From Aminivibrio pyruvatiphilus (lineage in GTDB: Bacteria; Synergistota; Synergistia; Synergistales; Aminobacteriaceae): 64,000 bases of DNA. Below the pieces are notes generated by a model. That model searched no databases, was not told where the DNA came from, and saw only the letters and a program-made list of their open reading frames with translations. Positions 1-7,892 of the stretch are shown here, one piece after another. The stretch lies in assembly GCF_004366815.1 (NCBI RefSeq), contig NZ_SORI01000005.1, positions 123,230 to 187,229 on the forward strand, given 5' to 3'. Position 1 is the stretch's first letter. Every line of letters starts with the position of its first letter. Position numbers and translations under genes: made by a program.

Positions 1-297
1 GATCTGGAGGCTTCCGTCTACCAGCTTGAGAAGATGCTGGAGCAGGGCGGGGCGAACGTGCCGGAAAACGAAAAGGCCCGGGCACGCTCCCTGGCGGAGG
101 ATGGCAGGTCCGCTCTCGCCAGGCACGACGGGTCTCTCGAATCCCTGAAAGTGGCCGCTTCCGACGTGAAACAGATGATCCAGATCCTGTCGTCCTCGTC
201 CGCCCAGGGGCCGGAACCCCAACCCGCTTCGTCGGCAAGGGAAGACGACAGCGTGGTGGACGCGGAGTTCACCGACGGGTCCGGAGGAGGATGCTGA
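1..297 (+). CDS. dnaK: DnaK chaperone, C-terminal end only (gene starts before the window)
   Basis: The open frame runs in from base 1. It encodes the last 98 residues of an Hsp70: the helical lid (ASVYQLEKMLEQ, then a charged helical stretch) followed by a disordered Ser/Pro/Ala-rich tail ending DAEFTDGSGGGC. The lid phrase 'Y..EK.L.......P..EK' and the acidic VVDAEFTD tail are typical of bacterial DnaK, where they close over the peptide-binding groove. The usual charged end is followed here by a short Gly-Gly-Gly-Cys extension. A strong terminator follows at 366. The ATPase and substrate-binding domains are outside the window. Confidence 0.85.
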   Translation, partial: DLEASVYQLEKMLEQGGANVPENEKARARSLAEDGRSALARHDGSLESLKVAASDVKQMIQILSSSSAQGPEPQPASSAREDDSVVDAEFTDGSGGGC

Positions 298-365
298 GGC
301 GTCTGATGCCGTCTCCGTGAGAGACAGGTCCCCAATCCGGCACAGGGCCGGTTTTTCATAGACCG

Positions 366-404
366 AAGCCTGCGGGCAACTGCAAATTGCCCGCAGGCTT
401 TTTT
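366..404 (+). terminator. Rho-independent terminator after dnaK
   Basis: A 14-bp stem (AAGCCTGCGGGCAA with its complement) closes a 7-nt loop and is followed by a T run. Confidence 0.85.
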
Positions 405-442
405 GCGGTTATACTTGGCTGGAAAATTCCGGAGGTGACCAA

Positions 443-1327
443 ATGTCATTGACTTTTACCCCCTTGTCCATAGATATGCGGAATGATTATTCCGCCCTGT
501 TCGATCTCTGTTCCGGCAAGACGTCCGACTATACCTTCGTCAACATCTGGGCCTGGTCCGACGAGCGGCAGTATGAACTGGCCCGTGCCCACGGCCTGTT
601 CTGGCCCCGCATCAACCGTCCCTCACCCGTCCTCTGGGCGCCTGTGGGAAACTGGGAGACCGCCGACTGGGAGCGGATTCTGCCCGACCTTTTTCCGGAC
701 GGAGCGGAGTTTCACAGAGTGCCCGAAGAACTTGCGGCTCTCTGGTCCGAACGGTTCGGCGGGCGGATGATACTGGAGGACCAGCGTTCCGAATGGGAAT
801 ACATCTACTCCGTGGAGGAGCTGATCAACCTCAGGGGAAACCGGTTCCACAAAAAAAAGAATCTCTGGAAGCAGTTCCACAAATCCTATGAATCTACCTA
901 TAAAAAACTCTACCGGGAAGACGTGGACGGCATTCTCGAGATGCAGCAGCTCTGGTGCGAATGGAAGAGCTGCGATGACATCCCCGGCCTCCGGGCGGAA
1001 AACCATGCCATCTCAAGGGTTCTGAAGAACTGGGACCGCCTTCCCGGCCTGCTGTGCGGCGCCCTCTATGTGGGGGATTACATGGTGGCCTACTCCGTAG
1101 GGGAACCCATGACGGAGGACATGGTGGTGGTCCACTTCGAAAAGGGGCTCGCCGACTACAAGGGAGTGTACCAGGCCATCAACCGGGCTTTCCTGGAGCA
1201 TTCGTGCCCGGATTTCACCTGGGCCAACAGGGAACAGGACATGGGAGAGGAAGGCGTCCGGCAGGCCAAGGAATCCTACAACCCGGCCAGGTTCCTCAAA
1301 AAGTACCGCGCGGTCTGGAAAGGGTAG
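443..1327 (+). CDS. DUF2156 / phosphatidylglycerol lysyltransferase C-terminal-like protein
   Basis: This 294-residue soluble protein looks like the stand-alone GNAT-fold domain found at the C-terminus of lysyl-phosphatidylglycerol synthases (DUF2156, LPG_synthase_C). Supporting phrases are the Asp-Tyr-Thr-Phe-Val-Asn-Ile-Trp near residue 30, RGNRFHKKKNLWKQF in the middle, and the C-terminal YNPARFLKKY. The family has tandem GNAT folds that use charged tRNA or acyl donors; the substrate of the free-standing members is unknown. The ATG at 443 follows GGAGGTG at good spacing. The stop lies 9 nt before the MFS gene, so the two are probably co-transcribed. No transmembrane segments are visible. 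Confidence 0.75.
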   Translation: MSLTFTPLSIDMRNDYSALFDLCSGKTSDYTFVNIWAWSDERQYELARAHGLFWPRINRPSPVLWAPVGNWETADWERILPDLFPDGAEFHRVPEELAALWSERFGGRMILEDQRSEWEYIYSVEELINLRGNRFHKKKNLWKQFHKSYESTYKKLYREDVDGILEMQQLWCEWKSCDDIPGLRAENHAISRVLKNWDRLPGLLCGALYVGDYMVAYSVGEPMTEDMVVVHFEKGLADYKGVYQAINRAFLEHSCPDFTWANREQDMGEEGVRQAKESYNPARFLKKYRAVWKG

Positions 1328-1336
1328 CCCGCCGTC

Positions 1337-2596
1337 ATGCCCGACTGGGAAAAAAGCACCCTCTTCCGTGCCTTCCGGCACAGGAATTTCCGCCTGTTCT
1401 ACATGGGCCAGATTGTCTCCCTCTCAGGGCTCTGGATGCAGCGGGTGGCCATGAACTGGCTGGTCTACAGGATCACCGGCTCCCCTCTCCTGCTCGGAAC
1501 GGTGGACTTCATGACCCAGATCCCGGTCCTGCTCTTCGGCTCCTTCACCGGGGCCTTCCTCGAGGGGCGGAACCTGCGAAGGATCATCATGATCTGCCAG
1601 ACCATCAGCATGCTCCATGCCCTCACCCTCGCCTTCCTGACCCTGAGCGGAATGGTGGAATACTGGCATATCCTCATTCTGGCGGCCATCATCGGCATCT
1701 CGGACTCCTTCGAGGTCCCGGCCCGGCAGGGTTTCACCATCCGCCTCGTGGAGGACGAGAAGGACCTGGGCAACGGCATTGCCCTCACATCCACCCTCTT
1801 CAACGTCACCCGGCTCGTGGGACCGTCCATCGCGGGGATGGTCATCGCCGTGGTGGGGGAGGGGATATGCTTCCTGATGAACGGCATGGCCTATTCGGCC
1901 ACCCTCACCGCCCTCTTCCTGATGCGCTTCAGGAAGCCCCTCGTCACGGACCAGGTCCGCAAGAGCGTCCTCGAGGGAATGAAGGAGGGCGTCCGGTACG
2001 TTGCCTCCTTCCTCCCCCTGCGGAATTACCTCGGGGCCATTGCCCTGGTGAGCTTCTTCGCCTTCCCCTACATGGTCCTCCTTCCGGTGTTCGCCCGGGA
2101 AATTCTCGGCGGGGGGCCCCGCACCCTGGGATTCCTCATGGGAGCCACGGGGCTCGGCGCCCTGGCGGGATCCGTCCGGCTCGCCCTGAGAAAGTCCCCT
2201 GTGGGTCTCGGTAAAATCATGGCGGTGTCCTGCGTTCTCCTCGGCTTTTCCATGGCGGCCTTCTCTCTCTCCAGGGTCTTTTATCTCTCCCTGGCCCTCA
2301 TGGCCTGCCTCGGCTTCTTCATGGTCTCCACCCTGGTTTCCTGCAATACCCTGGTGCAGACCCTGGTGGACGAGGACAAGCGGAACAGGGTGATGAGCCT
2401 CTTCATCGTCTGCGCCATGGGCATCACACCCATCGGGAGCCTCAATGCCGGGTGGCTGGCCACCCATATCGGCGCTCCCGCCACCCTCTTCGCCGGCGGG
2501 GCAGTCAGCCTCGTCATCGGCCTGCTGCTCCTCCGGGCGTGGCCGTCCATGTGGGCTCTCTCCGAGCCGGTCTACCGGCGGAAAAATCTCCTGTAA
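1337..2596 (+). CDS. MFS transporter (DHA3/EntS-like exporter)
   Basis: A 419-residue polytopic membrane protein with about 12 hydrophobic segments. The N-terminus (RNFRLFYMGQIVSLSGLWMQ) is the signature of the MFS_3/EntS-like drug or siderophore exporter group, and a short loop RNLRR follows TM2-3. It should be a proton-coupled exporter in the inner membrane; the substrate cannot be read from sequence. It starts 9 nt after the DUF2156 gene and ends 78 nt before the flavoprotein gene, so it is the second gene of a short operon. Confidence 0.8.
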   Translation: MPDWEKSTLFRAFRHRNFRLFYMGQIVSLSGLWMQRVAMNWLVYRITGSPLLLGTVDFMTQIPVLLFGSFTGAFLEGRNLRRIIMICQTISMLHALTLAFLTLSGMVEYWHILILAAIIGISDSFEVPARQGFTIRLVEDEKDLGNGIALTSTLFNVTRLVGPSIAGMVIAVVGEGICFLMNGMAYSATLTALFLMRFRKPLVTDQVRKSVLEGMKEGVRYVASFLPLRNYLGAIALVSFFAFPYMVLLPVFAREILGGGPRTLGFLMGATGLGALAGSVRLALRKSPVGLGKIMAVSCVLLGFSMAAFSLSRVFYLSLALMACLGFFMVSTLVSCNTLVQTLVDEDKRNRVMSLFIVCAMGITPIGSLNAGWLATHIGAPATLFAGGAVSLVIGLLLLRAWPSMWALSEPVYRRKNLL

Positions 2597-2674
2597 GCCC
2601 CCTGTGCCCGGACCCTCGGGTATAATAGGGAAGAAGAAAATACCTGATACAGGCATTCCCGGGAGGTGAAGGAA

Positions 2675-4042
2675 GTGGCGAAAGAACGGGTTCTCATAGT
2701 GGGGGGCGACGCGGCGGGCATGTCCGCCGCAGGGCAGATCCGAAAACTGCTTCCCGACGCGGAGATCACAGTCTACGAGCGGAGCGGTTATTCTTCCTAT
2801 TCCGCATGCGGCATACCCTATTTCATCGCCGGACTCGTGGAGCCGGAAACCAGGCTCGTCGTCCGGACGCCGGAGGAGTTTCTGCAGAAGCAGAACATCG
2901 TGGTGAAGGTCCGCCACGAGGTGCTTTCTCTCGATCCTGACGGGGGCACGGTTCTGGTGAGAGACCTGGAGTCGGGAAGGGAATTCCGGGACTCCTGGGA
3001 CAGGCTGCTTATCGCCACGGGGGCGAGCCCTGCCGTGCCTCCCGTTGAGGGAGCAAAAGCGGAGGGGATTTTTACCCTCAGCACCCTGGAAACCGGCATC
3101 GCAGCGAGGCGCTACGTGGACAAATTTCGGCCCCGGCACGCCGTGGTCATCGGAGGCGGCTACATCGGCCTGGAAATGGCCGAGGCCTTCGCCTGCGTCA
3201 GGGGAATGAAGGTCACCCTTCTGGACAAGTCCCCCCAGGTCATGAACACCTTTGACGCCGACATGGCGGAACTGATCGCATCCGCGATCCGTGGGATCGG
3301 AACGGCCCTCCGCCTCGGCGAAGGGCTGGTGGGCTTCGGCACCGAAGGAGGCCGGATCCGGTCGGTCATCACCGAACACGGAGAAATAGAAACGGAAATG
3401 GTCATCATGGGCCTCGGAGTTCGCCCAAACTCGGGACTCGCCGGGGATGCGGGGCTGAAGCTGTCCGTCCGGGATTCCATCTTCGCCGACGAGACCATGG
3501 CCACCTCCCGTCCCGGGATCTGGGCCGCCGGAGACTGCGCCTCCACTACCCACCTCATGACGGGGAAACCTTTCTGGGTCGCCCTGGGCACAGTGGCCAA
3601 CAAGATGGGACGGGTGGCCGGAATTTCCATGGGAGGCGGCCGGGCAGCTTTCCCGGGCGTTTACGGCACGGCCATGAGCAAGCACTGCGGCCTCGAAGTG
3701 GCCCGGACCGGGCTGACGGAGAGGGAAGCGGAAGAAAACGGCTTCCGGTCCGTCTCCTCGGTCATTCGGACCAAGACCCGGGCTGGATACTACCCCGGGG
3801 CGGAGACCATGCACGTGAAGCTCGTGGGCGAGGAAGGCTCCGGCAGACTGCTCGGCGGACAGATCGTTGGAGGCCAGGGCTCGGCGAAGCGGGTGGACAT
3901 CATCGCCACGGCCCTTGCGGGAGGAATGACGGTCAACAATCTTCTCGAGCTCGACCTAGGATATGCTCCCCCCTTCTCCATGGCATGGGATCCGGTCCAG
4001 ATCGCCGGAAGGGAACTGCTGAAAAAAACAGGCGGGGAATGA
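2675..4042 (+). CDS. FAD/NAD(P)-dependent oxidoreductase, CoA-disulfide reductase / NADH oxidase family
   Basis: A 455-residue class I pyridine-nucleotide disulfide oxidoreductase. The N-terminal dinucleotide-binding loop is GGDAAGMSAA. The single redox Cys lies in YSACGIPY, as in CoA-disulfide reductases and NADH oxidases, which use one Cys and not a CxxxxC pair. The second Rossmann loop is VIGGGYIGLEMAE; the FAD motif GIWAAGDCA and a C-terminal dimerisation domain follow. I start at GTG 2675, which sits 8 nt after GGGAGG; the in-frame GTG at 2666 overlaps that ribosome-binding site. Likely roles are reduction of CoA disulfide, polysulfide or oxygen. PepV follows 24 nt downstream. Confidence 0.82.
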   Translation: MAKERVLIVGGDAAGMSAAGQIRKLLPDAEITVYERSGYSSYSACGIPYFIAGLVEPETRLVVRTPEEFLQKQNIVVKVRHEVLSLDPDGGTVLVRDLESGREFRDSWDRLLIATGASPAVPPVEGAKAEGIFTLSTLETGIAARRYVDKFRPRHAVVIGGGYIGLEMAEAFACVRGMKVTLLDKSPQVMNTFDADMAELIASAIRGIGTALRLGEGLVGFGTEGGRIRSVITEHGEIETEMVIMGLGVRPNSGLAGDAGLKLSVRDSIFADETMATSRPGIWAAGDCASTTHLMTGKPFWVALGTVANKMGRVAGISMGGGRAAFPGVYGTAMSKHCGLEVARTGLTEREAEENGFRSVSSVIRTKTRAGYYPGAETMHVKLVGEEGSGRLLGGQIVGGQGSAKRVDIIATALAGGMTVNNLLELDLGYAPPFSMAWDPVQIAGRELLKKTGGE

Positions 4043-4066
4043 CCCGCCCATCAAGGAGGTAATTTC

Positions 4067-5467
4067 GTGCTGTCGGAAAAAATCGATGCAATGAAAGATG
4101 AACTTGTGGCCGCCATCCAGGAGGCCGTGCGCATCAAGAGCGTGGGAGGCGAACCTTCTGAAGGGGCTCCCTACGGGGAGGGACCGAGGAAATGCCTCGA
4201 CTGGACCCTCGCCTTCGCGGAGCAAATGGGGTTCCGGACGAAAAACGTGGACAACGTGGCGGGCTGGGCCGAAATGGGCGAAGGGGACGAAATGGTGGCC
4301 CTCCTCGGACACCTGGACGTGGTTCCTGAAGGAAAGGGCTGGACGGTGGACCCCTGGGGCGGTGAGCTTAAAGACGGCATGGTCTGGGGCCGGGGTGTCC
4401 TGGACAACAAGGGGCCTGTCATAATCGGCCTCTTTGCCGCGAAGGCGATCTTCGACGCCGGGCTGAAGCTGAAGAGGAGAGTCCGGGTCATCTTCGGCAC
4501 CAACGAGGAGCAGGGCAGCAAGTGCATGAAGCGCTACGTGGAACTGGGGGAAGACCTTCCTTCCGCCGGTTTCACCCCCGACGCCGAGTATCCCATCATC
4601 CATGCCGAAAAGGGCATCGTCACCTACACAGTCTCCCTTCCCTTCGCCCCGTCGGGCGAAATGAAGATAACCTCCCTCGAGGGAGGCGTGGCCGCCAATG
4701 TGGTCATGGCCGAGGTTACGGCCGTGATCGAGGACTCCAGGACCGAGTGCAGGCAGCGCATCACCGCCGCCGCGTCCGCCTGGAAGGGGCCGGAAGGCAG
4801 TTCCCTTTCCTCCGACGATGACGGCAGCAGGGTCACCCTCGTGATGAAGGGCCACCCCGCCCACGGAAGCACGCCCGAAAAGGGAATCAATGCCCTCGCC
4901 TGCCTGGCGGATTTCATGGCGGGGCTGAAGCTGAAGGGCGAGCAGGGGGAATTTTTCAGCGCGTTCTCACGGCTCGCGGGTTTCGAGACCGACGGGAAAT
5001 CCTTGGGCGTCGCCATGGCCGACGAAGTGTCCGGGCCGCTGACGGCCTGTGTGGGCGTGGTGAAGGCCGAGAAGGACCGGGTTTCCTTCACCATCAACAT
5101 GCGGTACCCTGTCACGGCGAAGGAAGAGGCCGTCACGGGCCCCATCGAGGAGACCTTCAGGAAGAACGGCCTGGCGGTGGAGAAGGTGTCCAAGGCGAAT
5201 CCCCTGTACATGCCTCCTGAATCCAGGCTCATTCAGGCCCTCCAGAAGGTCTACACTGAAGAAACAGGCCAGGAAGCCACCCTGCTGGCCATCGGCGGGG
5301 GCACCTACGCAAAGACCATGCCCAACGTGGTGGCCTTCGGCCCCGTCTTCCCAGGGCAGGACTACACAATCCACGAGGAAGACGAGCGGTGGTCCGTGGA
5401 GGACATCATGAAGAACGCCCACATCATGGCGAAGGTACTGGTGGAGCTTGCCCAGGTACGGGAATAG
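4067..5467 (+). CDS. pepV: Dipeptidase PepV (M20 metallopeptidase)
   Basis: This 466-residue protein has the PepV signature: metal-binding GHLDVVPEGKGW near residue 85, the WGRGVLDNKGP loop with the bridging Asp, the catalytic NEEQGSKCM, DAEYP, and a final IGGGTYAK. The length fits PepV and PepV-like dipeptidases, which need two Zn ions and release amino acids from dipeptides in the cytoplasm. GTG at 4067 is preceded by a perfect AAGGAGGT six bases upstream. It is the last gene of the rightward run and ends just before a strong terminator. It fits a peptide-fermenting life style. Confidence 0.88.
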   Translation: MLSEKIDAMKDELVAAIQEAVRIKSVGGEPSEGAPYGEGPRKCLDWTLAFAEQMGFRTKNVDNVAGWAEMGEGDEMVALLGHLDVVPEGKGWTVDPWGGELKDGMVWGRGVLDNKGPVIIGLFAAKAIFDAGLKLKRRVRVIFGTNEEQGSKCMKRYVELGEDLPSAGFTPDAEYPIIHAEKGIVTYTVSLPFAPSGEMKITSLEGGVAANVVMAEVTAVIEDSRTECRQRITAAASAWKGPEGSSLSSDDDGSRVTLVMKGHPAHGSTPEKGINALACLADFMAGLKLKGEQGEFFSAFSRLAGFETDGKSLGVAMADEVSGPLTACVGVVKAEKDRVSFTINMRYPVTAKEEAVTGPIEETFRKNGLAVEKVSKANPLYMPPESRLIQALQKVYTEETGQEATLLAIGGGTYAKTMPNVVAFGPVFPGQDYTIHEEDERWSVEDIMKNAHIMAKVLVELAQVRE

Positions 5468-5484
5468 AACGGGAGAAATATGAA

Positions 5485-5522
5485 GGGGCTGCCGCAGGGA
5501 TCTTTGCGGCAGCCCCTTTTTT
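5485..5522. terminator. Terminator between convergent pepV and CoADR-rhodanese genes
   Basis: GGGGCTGCCGCA pairs with its complement over a 7-nt loop, with a T run on the right. It serves pepV and could also work for the leftward gene ending at 5543. Confidence 0.8.
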
Positions 5523-5542
5523 CGTCCTGCGGTCCGGAAGAG

Positions 5543-7231
5543 TTACTTCAGTTCGTAGGGCCAGGCCATGATGCCTCCCTCAAGGAGGGCCACGTCGTCG
5601 AACCCTGCGCCTTTCAGGGTCGCCAGTGCATCCCAGCCCCGGACGGAGATTTTGCAGAAGGCCACGATCTCCCTGTCCCGGGGCAGTTCGCCCGCCCGCT
5701 CCCGGAGCTTGCCGAGAGGGATATTCACGAATTCGTAGGGGATGCGTCCCTGGAGATCCAGCTCTCCCGGCGTCCTCACGTCCAGCAGCAGCGGGGGATT
5801 GGGTCCCTCCATCCGCTCCCGGAGTTCCTTTGCCTGGTAGGTTTTCACGAGGCCGTCCATCTTGTTCTTCAGGGCGTTGGCCGCGTGGGTGTTCGGATCG
5901 AGGGCCGTGGAGAAGGGTGGGGCGTAGGCGAAGTCCCCGTCCGCCAGGAGGTCCACCGTCATTCCCGAGGAGACGGCCGCCACCATGGCGTCAAGGCGCT
6001 TGTCCACCACCCCTGTACCCATGATCTGGGCGCCCAGGATGCGGCGGCTCAGCCTGTCCGCCACAAGGCGGATGGTCATGGCGCCCATGCCGGGCATGAA
6101 ATGGGGCCGGTCAGGCTCTTCCACCACGATGCTCACCGGTTCGAATCCCGCCTCTTTTGCCTGTTTTTCGTCGAGGCCCGTCTTGCCTATGGTCAGGTTG
6201 AAGAGCTTCAGGATGCCCGTCCCAAGGACTCCCGAGAAGGGCGTGGCGAGCCCGGCGATATTGTCGGCGATCACCCTGCCCTGGCGGTTAGCCGTGGAGC
6301 CCATGGGCTGCCATACGGGCTTTTTCGTGACAAGGTGCCGTGTCTGGACGCAGTCGCCTCCGGCGTATATGGATGGGTCGCTCGTCCTCATCAGCTCGTC
6401 CACCACGATGGTCCCGTTGGGGGCGAGCTCCAGGCCCGCGTCCCGGGCAAGACTGGTGTTGGGGCGGATGCCCACCGCAAGGAGCACCATGTCCGCAGGA
6501 AGGGAGCGCCTGTCCGTCCTGACTCCGGTGACGACACCGCCCTCGCCGGTGATTTCCGTGACCTTCTCGCCGCCGAAGAAATCGACGCCTTTCGCCTTGA
6601 CCGCCCTTGCGATCCGGAGGCCGAAATCTTCGCCCACGAGGGCCGGGAGAGGGGTGGAAAGGGCGTCCACCACCGAAACCTTTACTCCCCGTTCCGCAAG
6701 GGCCTCCACGACTTCCATGCCGATGAGCCCGGCGCCGATGATGACCGCCGTTTTTATGTTTCCCGACGAGAGGGCCGATTTCATGGCCAGAGCATCGGGC
6801 ATGGTCCAGAGGGTGAAGACCCTGTTGAGGTCGCTGCCCGGTATGGGGGGGCGGATGGGGGACGCTCCCGTGGCGAGCACGAGGTTATCGTACGGAAAGT
6901 TTTTTTCTTCTCCGGTGGATGCGTCGGAGGCGGTGACGCACCTGTTCTCCCTGTCGATCCTGGTGGCGAGGCAGCCTGTGTGGACCGTGACGTTCTTCAC
7001 CGTCCGGAAGAAGTTCGCGTCCCGGATGATGCCGAGGGGAGTGCAGACCAGGTCCTTGTACTCCTTCACCACGTCCCCCACGAAATAGGGGAAGCCGCAC
7101 CCGGCGAAGCTGAGGTGTTCCCCCCGCTCGAGCACCGTGATGTCGAACTCCGGGGCCAGCCTGGCTAGCCTGGCGGCCGTCTTGGCGCCGCAGGCCACGC
7201 CCCCGATGATGAGCACCTTTTTTCTTTCCAT
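5543..7231 (-). CDS. CoA-disulfide reductase with C-terminal rhodanese domain (persulfide reductase type)
   Basis: The 562-residue protein joins an FAD/NAD(P) disulfide reductase (residues 1-440: GGVACGAKTAAR, redox Cys in FAGCGFPYF, second Rossmann VIIGAGLIGMEVVE, YAGGDC) to a rhodanese domain (about 465-562, LLLDVRTPGE, active-site Cys in CKISVRGW). This architecture matches CoADR-RHD and Npsr enzymes, which reduce CoA persulfides and polysulfides with NAD(P)H; the rhodanese site hands the sulfane sulfur to the flavin domain. ATG 7231 has a close AGGAGGGG. A DUF3343 gene lies 62 nt upstream on the same strand, which supports a joint sulfur or selenium trafficking role. It is a distant paralogue of the enzyme at 2675. 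Confidence 0.87.
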   Translation of the reverse strand: MERKKVLIIGGVACGAKTAARLARLAPEFDITVLERGEHLSFAGCGFPYFVGDVVKEYKDLVCTPLGIIRDANFFRTVKNVTVHTGCLATRIDRENRCVTASDASTGEEKNFPYDNLVLATGASPIRPPIPGSDLNRVFTLWTMPDALAMKSALSSGNIKTAVIIGAGLIGMEVVEALAERGVKVSVVDALSTPLPALVGEDFGLRIARAVKAKGVDFFGGEKVTEITGEGGVVTGVRTDRRSLPADMVLLAVGIRPNTSLARDAGLELAPNGTIVVDELMRTSDPSIYAGGDCVQTRHLVTKKPVWQPMGSTANRQGRVIADNIAGLATPFSGVLGTGILKLFNLTIGKTGLDEKQAKEAGFEPVSIVVEEPDRPHFMPGMGAMTIRLVADRLSRRILGAQIMGTGVVDKRLDAMVAAVSSGMTVDLLADGDFAYAPPFSTALDPNTHAANALKNKMDGLVKTYQAKELRERMEGPNPPLLLDVRTPGELDLQGRIPYEFVNIPLGKLRERAGELPRDREIVAFCKISVRGWDALATLKGAGFDDVALLEGGIMAWPYELK

Positions 7232-7250
7232 GAACCATACCCCTCCTTTT

Positions 7251-7269
7251 GGGATAATACCACTATCCC
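7251..7269. promoter_or_regulatory. Palindrome upstream of the CoADR-rhodanese gene, possible operator
   Basis: GGGATA and TATCCC flank a 7-nt spacer in the 62-nt gap between the DUF3343 and CoADR-rhodanese genes, just upstream of the ribosome-binding site. It could be an operator or a short RNA hairpin. Confidence 0.3.
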
Positions 7270-7293
7270 CTATATGGTATTCTTCATGGGGGA

Positions 7294-7533
7294 TTATGTC
7301 CAGTCGTCTTCCATCTCGTGGTATGATTCCACGTCGATCTTCCTCTCCTCGCAGAGGGCCCGCACGTCGTCCCCGGATTCGCAGGGGAATTCGCAGGCGA
7401 GACCGCAGCTGGAGGACAGTCTCCGCGGAACGGGAACCACCTTTGCCGGAATGTCCTTTTTTCTGCAGGTGCGTTCGAAGAGGAGCGCCATGCTGGTAAC
7501 CTCGAAGGTGGCGATGCAGCGCAAATTCTTCAC
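7294..7533 (-). CDS. DUF3343 protein (putative Se/S carrier-like)
   Basis: A 79-residue protein beginning MKNLRCIATFEVTSMALLFE and containing the pair VPRRLSSSCGLACEF. DUF3343 proteins have this layout: a 'fall in a small ferredoxin-like fold' start, then a Pro-Arg ... Ser-Ser-Cys-Gly-x-Ala stretch. They are thought to carry selenium or sulfur and often neighbour selenium or persulfide genes. I choose GTG 7533, which follows GGAG by 8 nt; the longer open frame upstream is out-of-family sequence. The CoADR-rhodanese gene follows 62 nt downstream on the same strand. The function is inferred from family and context only. Confidence 0.75.
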   Translation of the reverse strand: MKNLRCIATFEVTSMALLFERTCRKKDIPAKVVPVPRRLSSSCGLACEFPCESGDDVRALCEERKIDVESYHEMEDDWT

Positions 7534-7656
7534 CGTCCTTTCTCCGGGGGAAGGCCGGTTCCCCGGAATGCCGATCTTTCTTTCATCCGCCGTTCCCTTT
7601 TTTGACACCCGGAAGGTATACTCTTGGAACGGTATTTCCTTCCGGAGGTGGATGGG

Positions 7657-7818
7657 ATGAACTATGTCGCTCTTGCCGTGATACTGGTCCTTGCCTGTAT
7701 TCCCCTGTTTGCGGGGTCGTCCCGCATCCGCCCCTGCTATCGGGGGTGCCACGGGTGCGGGAAGTGCATGTCCTCCCCGGGAAAGAAAAATACTTCCGGT
7801 CCCGAAGGACAGGGATAG
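7657..7818 (+). CDS. Small Cys-rich membrane protein (53 aa)
   Basis: This short frame has a clear GGAGGTG site 7 nt before ATG 7657. The product is a hydrophobic N-terminal helix (residues 1-19, no charges), then RIRPCYRGCHGCGKCM with four Cys within 11 residues, then a polar Gly/Ser/Lys tail. The layout (one membrane helix plus a Cys cluster on the short tail) recalls FeoB-associated Cys-rich membrane proteins, but no feoB is nearby and I cannot assign a family firmly. It may bind metal. It sits between the DUF3343 gene (divergent) and the CapA-like gene (75 nt downstream, same strand). Confidence 0.5.
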   Translation: MNYVALAVILVLACIPLFAGSSRIRPCYRGCHGCGKCMSSPGKKNTSGPEGQG

Positions 7819-7892
7819 GATACTGCCCGTTCTCTCTTTTCGCAACGCAGGCAGCCGCAGCCCCACCGCGGATCGACAGGAGGAGCCGTACA

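Noticed and set aside
1424..3814. A 796-codon open frame on the leftward strand
   Set aside because: It is antisense to the MFS and flavoprotein genes, its composition is low-complexity, and it is a by-product of high GC.
6136..6150. GGTTCGAATCC, like a tRNA T-loop
   Set aside because: It lies within the CoADR-rhodanese gene and has no acceptor, D or anticodon stems around it.
7602..7622. TTGACA and TATACT before the Cys-rich mini-gene
   Set aside because: The gap is only 9 nt, not usable for sigma-70.
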